Shown one piece after another: positions 52,322 through 63,625 of a stretch of DNA of 64,000 nt. Under the pieces are notes generated by a model. That model saw only the letters and a list, made by a program, of their open reading frames with translations, did not search any database and was not told the origin of the DNA. Numbering within the stretch: the stretch's first letter is position 1; every line of letters starts with the position of its first letter. The position numbers were made by a program, and so were the translations under genes. The DNA lies in the NCBI GenBank assembly GCA_951394045.1, contig OX595987.1, positions 1,054,001 to 1,118,000 on the forward strand. Direction: 5' to 3'. The DNA is from Nitzschia sp. DOCU1 (taxonomy: Eukaryota; Bacillariophyta; Bacillariophyceae; Bacillariales; Bacillariaceae).

Positions 52322-55300
52322 TTAAGGGAGTCGACGCTTGGCGGCATATGAAGGTTCGATGTTGTAGCCACGATTCGCAGCCGGCTTTTGATCGTCGTCG
52401 AAGCCACGTTTTTTCGCGTGTTGCTGCAGCGGATCTTCGGGTTCATCACCAAACGCTTCCGGGTCTTCCTTGATTGTAGCAAATTGCTTGATGACTTCGC
52501 TCGAGATTCCACCTTCACGTCTGTTCATATATAGAACGGAGTCACTAACTCGTTTTTGCCGGGGATGATCGTATCTACTTGGTTCCCCAAACTGCTGAAA
52601 ACTGTGCCGTTGTCTCTTCGCTGCCCTCTCCGGGGGCGGCCCCGAACGTGAGCCCGAGAAAGAGGGACTGCCTACTGGACCAGACTCGAAACTTGCATGC
52701 CTATCGGGCATATCCACATCTCTACTTGATGGCCGGCGTTCACTGACGTCGTAGTCTCTTGGAGGGCCACGGCCAAAGTCCGCGTCATGAGCCATGGGCC
52801 TGTCCTCGCCGTAGTAGGAATCGCGCAGGGGTGGTCTTTGGAAGCTTCGACGACTTGGATCTTCGACGCGATCCCTGTCCCTTTCGTAGTGACTCGACCT
52901 TCGATCTTTTTCAAATCCTCCTCTGTGCTCCCACTCTCGATAGCTGCCTCGCCGGTCACCTATGTCTTGACGATCTCTTCGGTCTTGACCAAAATGGTTA
53001 GCTCGTGTGTCCATTGTATCAATGTTGCTTCCCCGAGGCTCATGATAGTCGCCAAATCTTCTTGACTCGGATTCTCTGTCCCTTCCGTAGGAATTGACTC
53101 CTCTGGGATCATCATCATAATGGCCTCGACGGTCGTGGCCTCGGCGATCATCAAAACCACCAAAGCCTCGGTCTTGTGTACTTCGTTCGCCATGCGTGCC
53201 TCTCCTTTCTTGCTGCCAACTGTTGTGTTGAGTACGATCGTCGCCAACGTGCGGAGAGAGGCGACTTTCTCGGCGCTCCTCTTGGTAGGAATCCGCTTGC
53301 CTTGCCGGTGGCTCCCGTCGTACTTCTCGATCATCAGTGTTGAAACTCGACGGTATCTCTTCGCCACCTCCTTCTCGAATAAATGTCCCCGGTGGACCCT
53401 CACCGGGCCTCGCCGGTCGAAATCGTGCCCGGACCCTTTGGGGAACATCAGGGAATTTGTTCGCAGTGGTCTCTTCTGCTTTGAACCTGGTGTAACCAAC
53501 CATGTCGAAGACAATTTTGCCGCCGTTCTTCTTCACCTCGTCAATTAGTTCTGATTTGTTGATATGGATACGGCCTTTGTTGGGCTGTGGCGTCTCCTGA
53601 ATGCCCATGTATTTCAGCATTGCTTTTACCCGAAGCCTCATGCCGTCGTCATTCATTCGGGCGCCTCTGGATCTTGTCTTGCCATAACCTGTGACTATAG
53701 ATATGCTTTGAACAGCCTCAAGCTTGGAGGTGTTCACGAGGTACGGTACTAAGCATTCCTCGAACCACCAGCCCAGCGCTATTTCACCGCCTCCGAGAGA
53801 GAGAAAGTGGAGATCTAGCTCAAGCCACTGCGATCCGAGTCTAGACACGCGCGCGTAAAATCCTTTCTCCACACCTGGCGAAGGCAGAAGGTAGAGTGCA
53901 CGTTTGTGAGCGAAGCCAATGTTGCCCTGGAATGGCAGAAAGAAATCTTACCTTCTTTGAAAAGCCGCCGTCCAAGGTCAATTTGGCTGCAAACAGCATC
54001 AAGCACGGCATTGTATGAAACCACGTCAGGAGGAACCCCAACTTGTTCCATTTCTTGAAACAGTTGGTACCCCTTTTCCCATAGACCACACCGTGCACAG
54101 GCACTGATTGCGGAGTTGTAAATATGCACGTTCGGAGCAACACCTTCAATTTTCATTCGTTCCATCAATTGAAAGGCGATATCCGCCCGGCAGCTTTTTT
54201 CCATGCACGACATGGCGGCACCAAAGATGATGACATTCTTCTTGATTCCCATTTCAGTCATTTCGTCAAGGTATTCGAGACATTGCCGGTATTGAAGGCC
54301 CTTCTCGCACGCACTAATTGCACTGCCGTAACTGACAACTGTCACAGGCATGTTCTTGGTTTTCATTTCGTCAAACAGGTCGAGGGCACGCTCCCACTGT
54401 AGGCCTTTCTCCAAAGCAGTTATCATGGCGTTGTAAGTCACGACCGATGGCGATCCTCCCGTAGATTCGATCTCACGAAAGAGCTCCAAAGCCTTGTGCC
54501 ACATTTGCCCTTTGGACAGAGCGGAAATCGCAGCCGAGTAAGCTGTAAACAAAGAATTGAATGACACTATTAGAATCGACTGAGCATCAGCATCGAATAG
54601 GAACCCAGAAATGATACCCACCAATAACATTCGCCCCGTGCCCTGCTGCCTTCATCTCTTCTAGCACTTCTAGCGCAAGTTTCCATTGTTGTCCCTTCTC
54701 TGCAGCAGAAATGAGCGCAGAATAAGTCACAACGGTGGGCTTGACGCCCTCTCGCTTCATTTGCTGAAAGATCTCGAGAGCTTTGTGCGGCACGAGGCCT
54801 TTCTCACAAGCGCTAATGGCAGCATTGTAAGCAATGGCAGTCTGCCCCGCACCTTCGCGTTTCTATCGGCCGAACATAATAATGACCAAAGTTAGCAAAG
54901 AGATGAGATTCTTCACGCATTTCCAAGTTATTGTCACGTACCATTTGATCAAGCAGATCCAGAGCTGTTCTCCATTGACCACACTTTTCACAGGCAGAGA
55001 TTGCGGATGAGAAGGTCACTTCATTCTTTTGGACATTTTTGTCTCGCATTTCGTCCAATAGTTGCAAAGCCCTGTTATAATCTCGAACTTTTTCGCAAAC
55101 TGAAATCATGGAGTTGTAGTGGAAGGTGTTCTTTTGAATGCCCACGGAATCGATCCAGTCCCAGACGGTGCTGGCCAAACGCAGATTACGGCGCCTTGCC
55201 AAGTTGGATATAATTGCAGTTACAGCCTTACCGGATTGAAAGACTCCCAGATTTTCCTCTCGAGCATCATCAAGTTCTCGAAAAACATCTGCGTCACGTC

Positions 55301-55715
55301 GACACAAGCGGTCTACCAGAGCCTGAACGTCCAACCCCATGATGACTTGCCCTCTGCCCCCACGATCGTCTCCGCGATCTCCTGATCGACCATCCGGTCC
55401 GGAAGCAAAAAAGCTTCCCCGACCACTAGTTTGACTGTCGCGGCCACTAGGCCTTCGATCGCCAAAGGATGAACGATCTGAGTATCGTCCGACTTCAGCC
55501 CCAGAACTTCTCCGATTGTGATCAAAGTCACCGTTCAGAAACTCCGTTTCTCGTTCCCTCTGGTCCGCTCGTTCACGGTATCCGCGCTTGAAGTGATCGA
55601 GTGGCTGAGGAGCGCGGTTTGGGGCAGACTCGCCCCCTGGAACAAAGTGCCGACCATGATCTGGAACGGTCCTGCGAGGGCCGGTTCTGTTCCGATTTTC
55701 CTCGGGTCTTAACAT
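52322..55715 (-). CDS. PPR-SMR RNA-binding protein with long Arg/Asp-rich C-terminal tail
   Basis: Four exons, 55715-54942, 54862-54622, 54542-53952 and 53874-52322, encode 1052 residues. An Arg/Asp/Gly-rich N terminus (1-150) precedes about ten 35-residue PPR motifs (about 195-535), each with a signature such as VTYNAMITALEKG or VISYGSAISACEKG. An SMR domain (about 555-640) contains LDLHFLSLGGGE and VTGYGKTRSRG. PPR-SMR proteins in plants and algae bind organelle RNA and influence transcript stability and translation; SMR can have endonuclease activity. The last 400 or so residues are an RD/RGG-like tail (for example RRGSYREWEHRGGF), unusual after SMR. The start is the ATG at 55715; an additional 5' exon with a transit peptide cannot be excluded, because the N terminus lacks an obvious one. 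Confidence 0.9.
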
Positions 55716-56543
55716 TGTTAGTTGATGATTAGAGAGCAACAGTCAATGAGTACATGGTTGTTGGGTAAAATGTTGGGCGGCGAGGGTGAGAAAGTCATCA
55801 TATGGGAAGGAATTCAGTTACAACACAAGCAACGAATCATTATTGTCGTCCACACTGTCTCACAGTGCCTTCCATTTGTTGCGTGCAAATTAGTTGTTGC
55901 TTCATCGTAAAGATTCCATCGAGTCATCTCACCTGCTCATCGGTTGTTGTGTTGCAAATTATAAAGCAATTCCACCGAAATAATAAGTTTGTTTATGATT
56001 GCTAGTGTGGCTTGTTGTCACTAAGGTAGATTGGAGGTCCTTGCGGAACGGACGAGATTCATGGATGCAAAGGCCAAGAAGTCTTTAATAAGAGAGACAA
56101 GTGAGATCGAGAAAGGACACGGCCTCCATTTCCTCGCGATCGGGATCGGCGGCCGCCTTTTTCCGCGAGAGGGACCGAGAGGATCCGCCATCCACAAACG
56201 AAAGGTGCCGAATTGGACGGCTGGACCAACGATACATACCTTTGTGCATATGTATAATACTAATGTAATAGGCAATGTACCAATGCAAACGCCAAGACAT
56301 AAGATCCAAGTAGTCGATTCACTTCCATTTTTTCACTCACGGTCTCGCGCTTCGCGGTGGTGATCGTGCATCCGTTCTCGCTTGCAGAACAGTTGTTGTT
56401 GCGTGCTTCTTGTCTTTTCCTCTTCCTCGCTCATTTCTTCTGCAACGCATTTCCCCCTCGATCCAAACCCGTTCTCGGTTTCCTTATTAATTATCACGCA
56501 AAGGCGCCGAATGGATTAAATCCGTCGCCCATAGTTGCTGAGC
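55716..56543. other. Divergent intergenic region
   Basis: About 830 bp between the PPR-SMR and VPS9 genes. Several short ORFs are present but none has protein-like features. It may hold 5' UTR or missing 5' exons of either gene. Confidence 0.4.
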
Positions 56544-59147
56544 ATGTCACAAAACATGATAGACGAAGAAGCCTTGCTGGGATCTGACTCTGGGCAATCG
56601 TCGCTCGAGAGGGCGATTGATTTCATGTCTGACCCGACGAATGGTGGATGTTTCGACCCTCGACACTACCACTCCTTTCGAGCCGTCTCCTTCTTATTTC
56701 CACTACGGACGTGTGCTGTTTGCTCTCAGCGGCTTCAGTCCGTCATCCCCTTCTCGAGCAATCAAGTAGTGCAATGTTTATCCTGTCGCATGTTGGCGCA
56801 CAGAACTTGTGCATTGTCCAAACACACGGAATGGAGTGAGCCCTGTCCCGTCAACTACGAAGCTGCACAAGCTACTACAAGCAAGGATACTTTGTCTGCT
56901 GACGTTGCCCTGGAGGTTAATAGTGACCCCGCTACAGATGATAAATTACCGGTGCATTCGTCGAATCGACAAAATGAATCGTCATGGATACAGTCGGAAC
57001 TTGAAAGTGACGGTAGGAAAGGCGACAAGGAAGATACTGCAATTTTTAATAGAAGCTCAGTGTTTCGAATACCTTTGCATTCAGAAGGGGACTGTTCCAT
57101 TGGGGGAGTATCGTCATCATTCAGGCCCGGTCCACGATCTACTGTTTCTGAAGGTTACATTGGTAGTGAAGGACTGGGAGACAGAAAATATTCCAAAGCT
57201 CATTTTCCCTTCCTATCTGCTTCCAGTCTCTTTTTATCTAGAATGGATGCACCTACGCAATATCATGTTGGTGGCAATGACGGTGATAATCATGCGCCAA
57301 CTACAATTCAAAGGAGTCAAACATGGGACGGAGCGACCCCCGCCAAGTTCGATCAGCAAACACCGTCTTTGACGACTCCTCAGCAGGCGTTCGTTTTGAA
57401 CCCTTCATCGCCACTATTACAGACAGATGAGAATCGTGCAGGTGGGGGGTCATCCAAGTCATTGGAGTGGACGGCAGAAGGCCCGCCTGCCCATTGGGCA
57501 ACGGGGGAGTCATTGGCTGCCATGTTTCCACCGAAACCGTCCACTGAGAGTGGGGGCGAAGAGAGAAACGACGAGAATAGCCCTCTTCATTTTGCAAGTC
57601 ATCCGTTTGCAAGCGTATCGAGAGCGTTGCAGGAGAATATACTAGCGCACTTTCGGCCCGTGGTTCAGATGATTCTGGTGAAAGATGGGGATACGGACAT
57701 TGCTGATACAGTTCAAGAGGCCATTTCAGATACAATGGAAAATAAAGAGCCACGAAAGCCCGAGGAGATGCTGGGTGATGCTGCAGTGCCTCCTGATATG
57801 CCTCCCACCGAATCAGAAGTGGAAGGACTTTTGGAGGAGGCCAAGACCCCGGGTACGGACCACCGCCGGCTGGGGATCGCCACAGTTGCGGGGGGAATCG
57901 CTGGTGGCGTGGCAGGACTGGTTTTTGCAGGGCCAATGGGAGGCGTTATTGGCGCCAAATTTGGACAAACCGCGGGTATTCTTGGTGTGGTTTTGGAAGG
58001 ATCCTTTACGATTGGTGTCATTACTTCGGGAATCGCGGCAGGAAGTCATGCTGGTCAGCAGCTGCAAGATAAGCTTGACGAGAAACGAGTCTTGGCACTC
58101 AGTGGTACTGGGAACAATAGAGGCATTCTTCTCGTTCGTCCTAGTGTTCAGACGGATCCTGCCTGGGCCCGATTCTGCGACGAAGCCAAAAAGTCGCATC
58201 ACAGAGTTCATCATTTCAGCTTCCTACCAAGCGACTCGCAAACTGCAAAGCGCGAGCGCTATGAGCGTGAAATTGATATTATCAAGACTGATGAAATTGA
58301 GATTCCGACCGGAGACAAAGTGCTCTTACTTGTTAGTCGCATCTTGAATAATAAGGACAGCCTGCCCGGCCATGTCTATCGTCAACTTATCGAAAAGGTG
58401 AGGGAACGAGCCGAAAGCCGGGGACCAATAGCCGACCTTGTCAAAGAAGCTAAGGCCATGGAAATGGAGAAAGCGGAGAACGATAGTCCCGAAGACGATT
58501 CATCGACCTCTCCGATCCGAGCACGACGACAAGATGCGCATGCAGTCATCAAATATGTTACCGCTACGCTTTTAGAACTTCGCCCAGGATTTGCGGCGTC
58601 GCCAACTATTACGGAGTACACTGCTACATCAGTGGAAAGTTTGGTCTTTGGTGAGATCTACGACTTGGTAATAGAAGAAATCGAGGCTGAATTCGAGGAC
58701 AAGGAAAATGAGCTTCTGGCGAAGGTGGCTGAATTTGAACGTAGCCACACACACTCAGTTGGCGGGATCTCCGAGTACAAAACTTGCATATCTGAAGCCG
58801 CACTGGAGGCTCTGCATCATCTTCCTGAGGCCCATTCGGCTGTCGACAAACTTCGCTATTGCGTCGTCTTCCTAGAAAAGATATCAGAATTCTTTTCCAG
58901 CGATACGAACAACCGGCACAAACCCATGGGTGCCGATTCGCTGCTGAAGCTGGTATGCCAACACATTCTGGCTGCCAAAGTATTTGGAATTAACGCTCAA
59001 GTCGCATTCTTGGACGAATTTGCTCGCGATGAGCACCTTCTCCGCGGAAAGGAAGGATATGCGCTTGTCACGCTTCAAGCGTCTTTACATTTTCTGAATG
59101 CCAGCTCAGATTTCAATGTTGACATCTTCGAACAAGAAGACGATTGA
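56544..59147 (+). CDS. VPS9-domain protein (Rab5-type GEF) with C1-like zinc finger and glycine-zipper segment
   Basis: A single exon of 867 residues from the ATG at 56544. An N-terminal Cys/His cluster (CAVC, CLSC, then HxxC and a final Cys, about 50-105) resembles a C1/diacylglycerol-binding-type zinc finger with nonstandard spacing. A long Ser/Thr/Glu-rich linker follows. A Gly/Ala-rich hydrophobic segment at about 442-505 (GIAGGVAGLVFAGPMGG, GAKFGQTAGILG, SGIAAG) forms a glycine-zipper pattern and could enter a membrane. The C-terminal 170 residues read as a VPS9 domain: LRYCVVFLEKISEFF, MGADSLLKLVCQHIL, AFLDEFARDEHLLRGKEGY and VTLQASLHFLN. VPS9 domains activate Rab5/Vps21-class GTPases on early endosomes. 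The 3' end of this gene is duplicated just downstream. Confidence 0.85.
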   Translation: MSQNMIDEEALLGSDSGQSSLERAIDFMSDPTNGGCFDPRHYHSFRAVSFLFPLRTCAVCSQRLQSVIPFSSNQVVQCLSCRMLAHRTCALSKHTEWSEPCPVNYEAAQATTSKDTLSADVALEVNSDPATDDKLPVHSSNRQNESSWIQSELESDGRKGDKEDTAIFNRSSVFRIPLHSEGDCSIGGVSSSFRPGPRSTVSEGYIGSEGLGDRKYSKAHFPFLSASSLFLSRMDAPTQYHVGGNDGDNHAPTTIQRSQTWDGATPAKFDQQTPSLTTPQQAFVLNPSSPLLQTDENRAGGGSSKSLEWTAEGPPAHWATGESLAAMFPPKPSTESGGEERNDENSPLHFASHPFASVSRALQENILAHFRPVVQMILVKDGDTDIADTVQEAISDTMENKEPRKPEEMLGDAAVPPDMPPTESEVEGLLEEAKTPGTDHRRLGIATVAGGIAGGVAGLVFAGPMGGVIGAKFGQTAGILGVVLEGSFTIGVITSGIAAGSHAGQQLQDKLDEKRVLALSGTGNNRGILLVRPSVQTDPAWARFCDEAKKSHHRVHHFSFLPSDSQTAKRERYEREIDIIKTDEIEIPTGDKVLLLVSRILNNKDSLPGHVYRQLIEKVRERAESRGPIADLVKEAKAMEMEKAENDSPEDDSSTSPIRARRQDAHAVIKYVTATLLELRPGFAASPTITEYTATSVESLVFGEIYDLVIEEIEAEFEDKENELLAKVAEFERSHTHSVGGISEYKTCISEAALEALHHLPEAHSAVDKLRYCVVFLEKISEFFSSDTNNRHKPMGADSLLKLVCQHILAAKVFGINAQVAFLDEFARDEHLLRGKEGYALVTLQASLHFLNASSDFNVDIFEQEDD

Positions 59148-60469
59148 CACGATCAGCGAACTGCTGAGATGTCTTCGTTTAATAAATCTGACCCGTCACA
59201 AGTAATTGAGACTGCGTTACTACCCCCAATCATTAGAATGGAATAGTAACTCTTGTTGTCATAGGTCTGAGTCGATGATAATCTGCCGACGTTGACGTTT
59301 CGTGGACTTCGGAGAGAAGAGCAGGTAACATCATGCCAAAGTATTTGGAATTAACGCTCAAGTAACATTCTTGGACGAATTTCTCGCGTTATCCGAGGAA
59401 AGGAAGGATTTGCGCTTGTTACGCTTCAAGCGTCTTCGCATTTCTGAACGCTAGCTCGGATTTCAATACTGATATCTTTGAAAAAGAAGAGGATTAAGAT
59501 GATCAGCGAACCGCTGGCATGGCTTCACTTAATAAGTTTGACCGTCACAAGTAATTGAGACAGCGTTATTCCCCAGTCATCAAACTGGAATAGTAACTTT
59601 TGGTTGTCATTGGTTTGAGTCAATCATAATCTGCCGACGGTAGCATTGCGTCGGATTTGAAGAGAAGAGCAGGCATCATTACGGCTGTGCTCTACGTTGA
59701 GTCATGTCAACGTGACAAGGAATTTGAATGTAAGTAGCATTTTAACAATAGGCCAATTTTGAAAGGTGCATGGTCGGCAAACAACTTTGTTATCGTCGGT
59801 GAATCTTCTTCGGCGGATGTTGGTCGACGCGGATGCAAAAGAATCGAATCCTTTGTGTGACGCACGTTGCGAAGTGAGACGTGGTGACAGCTTCGCGAAA
59901 GATACCACGGATTTCTTTTCGCCGGCCTTTGACGTGCTTGTTCCATGGTGCGAAAGATGATGCCACCATCGAACGGACTAATTTCAGGTTAATCCTTTAA
60001 GTCGATTTGTTTTCGTCTTGCCGTCCTTCATAAAATTGACTGTAAAAGAAATGATAAAATAATTCCCTTTAAATGAAAATATATCTTTCGTTTACATTCG
60101 TCAAAACCTATGTAAGTCATGAAAGGTTCTCTTTAATCTTTAAAATAAGTTCCTTGGATCTTTTTCTATGAATACTTGGATAATTGGCGGGAACAACCAA
60201 ATCGACCAATGAAATCTCTGCGTTTCCATGAATCATCATCTGCCCTCGAAAGTGGGCACCATTTGTCCGCACCACCGAAAACGCGGATGGGTGTGTGTAC
60301 GTATGCAATGGACAAACGTCAGTGGTCCTTAATCCTCGGCGTGAAATTGCCACACCCGTTCCTCAAAACCTTTGGACGCCACATCGTTTCGATGCGATCC
60401 TTGCGAACTGCTTCTTTGATACCCATAATTCATCGTCTTGGGCTAAAGCAATTGCACCAAACAGCCACC
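59148..60469. other. Intergenic region with a decayed VPS9 3'-end duplicate
   Basis: Holds the duplicate described separately (59335-59680). The rest is A/T-rich near 60000-60140, with no supported gene up to the transketolase start. Confidence 0.5.
59335..59680 (+). pseudogene. Tandem duplicate of the 3' end of the VPS9-domain gene (decayed)
   Basis: The sequence from 59335 repeats 58974 onward at an offset of about 361 bp. GCCAAAGTATTTGGAATTAA begins both copies, and the later segment GATTTCAAT...GA(C/T)ATCTT, the 3' flank AGTAATTGAGAC(T/A)GCGTTA and the AATCTGCCGACG block all recur in order. The copy covers the last 58 or so codons, the stop and about 190 bp of 3' flank. Small deletions shift the frame (the FARDEHLLRG region is lost) and an in-frame TAG appears, so it cannot encode the C terminus. 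It is thus a noncoding relic. Confidence 0.85.
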
Positions 60470-62676
60470 ATGAAGTTCTCGTCCTTTGCTCTTGCCGCCG
60501 TGGCGATCGCTGTCAGCAGCGTCAATGGCTTCAGCACCCCCACCCGTTTTGGCGTGCGCCCCAGTTTGGCTTTGCAAATGAGCACCGCTGTCGACGCCGA
60601 CACGAAGACCGCTCTTGCCACTGCCGCCAACGAAGCTCGTGGTCTTGCCATGGACTCTATTGCTGCTGCCCACTCCGGTCACATGGGTCTGCCCCTTGGT
60701 GCCGCCGAAATTGGAGCTGTCCTTTACGGATCCCAGGTGCGTCATTTTTCTTGAGTCAAATTAATGTTTTGTTTCACGTTCCTCACACTAGCCTGCTCGA
60801 CTGCTTCGTTTAGATGACCTACAACGCCGCTGACCCCACTTGGATCAACCGTGACCGATTCATCCTTTCGGCTGGACACGGATCCATGTTCTTGTACTCC
60901 TGGTTGAACCTTGCCGGATTCGACCTTCCCATTGATGAATTGAAGCGATTCCGTCAACACCACTCGATGACCCCTGGACACCCTGAATTCCCCAGCTCTG
61001 AGCACAACACCCCTGGAATTGAGTCCACCACTGGTCCTCTCGGACAAGGTGTTTCCAACGCTGTTGGTATGGCTGCCTCCGAAAAGATGGCTGCTGCCGT
61101 TTACAACACCAACGAGCACAAGATCTTCGACCACCACATCTTCGCTTTGGCCGGTGACGGTTGCTTCCAAGAAGGTGTCAGTGCCGAAGCCGCCTGCTTC
61201 GCTGCTCACGAAAAGCTCGACAACTTGATTGTCCTCTATGACGCCAACGAAGTCACCCTCGACAAGATGGCCGAATACACTCAATCCGAGGATATCCTTA
61301 AGCGATACGAGGCTTACGGATGGGAAGTGTTCGAGATCGACGGTCATGACCTTGACGCCGTTGAGTCGACCATTGCTGCCGCCAAGGCCAACAACAATGG
61401 CAAGCCCAAGTTCATTAAGTGCAACACTATTATTGGAAAGGGTATGGAAGAGACCGAGGGAACCAACGCCGCCCACGGAGAAGCCGGTGTTCCGTACGTC
61501 GATAAGGCCAAGAAGAACATTGGCATCCCCGAAGGTGAGAAGTGGTATGTCTCCAAAGGAACTCGCGACTTCTTCGCCGAAGTCCAAAAGAAGAACAAGG
61601 CCGCCTATGATGAATGGCAGGCCACTTTTGCCGCCTGGAAGAAGGCCAACCCCGAGAAGGCCACTCAATTGGAGAATGCTATCAACGACAAAACCATGTC
61701 CGCTGATGAAATGATCGCCAAGATCCCGCAAATGGGCTCGGATCCCGAAGCTACTCGTGTTTCTGGATTCAAGATCATCCAACACATTTCCGACCTTGTT
61801 CCCCACTACGTCTCTGGATCCGCTGACTTGCACGGATCTACTCGCAACTACATCAACGACGGCGGCAACTTCGGCTCCGGTTTCGACAAGACTTACTCCG
61901 GAAAGAACTTGTACTTCGGTATCCGTGAGCACGCCATGGGATCCATCATGAACGGATTCGCATTCCACGGACTTTTCAAAATCTCTGGATCCACTTTCTT
62001 GGTCTTCGTTGACTACCTCCGAGCCACCATCCGTGTTGCTGCCCTTTCCGAATTGAACCGTGTTTCGTACATCCTTACCCACGACTCCATTGGTGTTGGT
62101 GAGGATGGTCCCACGCACCAGCCTGTTGAGACTGTTTCTGGTCTTCGAGTGATCCCCAACCTTGATGTCTTCCGACCGGCCGATGCCGAGGAGACTGTTG
62201 CTGCCATGGTCCATTCCGTCACCCGAAAGGAAGGTCCCACAGCACTCATCTTTTCTCGCCAGAACATTGTCCAAAACAAGGACATGGACTACATGGGCCG
62301 ACGTGAAGGAGCTCTCAAGGGAGCTTACGTTGCCAAGAAGGAATCCGGCAAGCTTGACCTTATCGTTCTTGCCACTGGTTCTGAAGTCGAGCATGCTCTC
62401 GCTGCTACCAAGGACATGCCTGGAGCTCGTGTCGTCTCCATGCCATGCATGGAAGTCTTCGAGCGTCAATCGGACTCCTACAAGGAAGAAGTTCTTCCCT
62501 CGTCCTGCACCAAGCGCATCGCAATGGAGGCTGGAGTTTCGGGATTGTGGTACAAGTATGCCTCCAAGGTTGTTGGTGTTGACCGATTCGGAATGAGCGC
62601 CCCAGGAAACATCGTCATGGAGGAGTTCGGAATGACCGCCGCCAACCTGAAGAAGGAGATCGAAAGCATGGCCTAA
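60470..62676 (+). CDS. TKT: Transketolase, plastid-targeted
   Basis: Exons 60470-60736 and 60814-62676 (phase 0, 77-bp intron) encode 709 residues. The leader is a signal peptide ending [10 protein letters not shown], an ASAFAP-type site, followed by a short transit region to about residue 38. The thiamine-diphosphate domain has [14 protein letters not shown], the catalytic region [29 protein letters not shown] and GDGCFQEG (Gly-Asp-Gly of the ThDP motif). The pyrimidine-binding middle domain has [15 protein letters not shown] and [18 protein letters not shown]. The C-terminal domain is present in full. The enzyme moves two-carbon ketol units in the Calvin cycle and pentose phosphate pathway. 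Sequence and leader indicate the plastid Calvin-cycle form. Confidence 0.97.
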
Positions 62677-63625
62677 AACGGTGATATCTAATATAGCAAA
62701 AGTTTGATCTACTACTCAACATTGCATCATCTTCGCTAGCAACCAGGAAATTTTGCCCGTGAAAGTAATAGAGCATGGCTGCTTATGACCTCGATACCTT
62801 GGGGTCTTTCCGGTTGGTAAGAGAAGTAGAACAAATTTCACCCGTCAACAGGACTGGAACCGCCCGCTAAACTTTTGCTTCATGGATCAACGTTCACTAG
62901 GAAGTAGTACCTTGTATTTGTTCTTGGACCGCAGTTTGCGCGCTGGTATGCTGGTAGATTTCTTTAAAATCTAGGTGCTGCTATGATCCTCCATGCTTCA
63001 GACATCAATCATGTAATTGCAATATGGTGAGCATCATATCATAGATACGCACGTGAGATAGAAGGAAGTCTTCTATCATCGATCGACCACGCCAGTTTAG
63101 GGGTCCCACCCCGATTTGTGGTTTGCCCCTCTATTTTGTCATGAGGGCCGACGGGCGCACCCTTCGCGTGTGTTCGTAATGTCCTTTTTCCACCTTTGGT
63201 CGTACTATGACATAAGTCCATGAATCCTTTATCGAATAGAAATCATCCAGCCAGTCATTGAGGCATATATCCTATGAGAAACCCAAATCTTGAAAGCACA
63301 GTTCACTGGATAGTCATTTTTGTTCATGGCATAGCTTATTCGACGAATATCGATAAAATCAATAGGGCGGCACGAGGTTTGGGGAGAGTGTCGGCGGCCT
63401 ATGATAGGTGGGTGGAAACACACCATCACTCTCAGAGGAGCACTCACGCCATTTCCATTTCTTTCGCCATCATCATTGATCAATCTTCCAACAGAAGGTG
63501 AACCAGGATCGAGGCGCTTGACCTAGAAGAGGCCGCGTGTGATTCATTTTCACTTCCTGCTACCGAACAAAGACTCTTCAATTGAGCGTACGGGACCATA
63601 ATAGCTCGGCCCCAAACGAACTACC
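62677..63625. other. Intergenic region, no gene seen
   Basis: About 950 bp between transketolase and the terminal partial gene. All ORFs are short and unlike any family. Confidence 0.45.

Noticed and set aside
56031..56363. 110-codon plus-strand frame between the PPR-SMR and VPS9 genes
   Set aside because: It has no recognisable motif and no splice connection, and similar-length frames occur by chance in this composition.
60742..62469. A 575-codon open frame on the minus strand covering the transketolase gene
   Set aside because: It is the exact antisense of a strongly biased, highly conserved coding sequence. Its residues are Gly/Ser/Val-rich without motifs, as expected from a shadow frame produced by codon bias.
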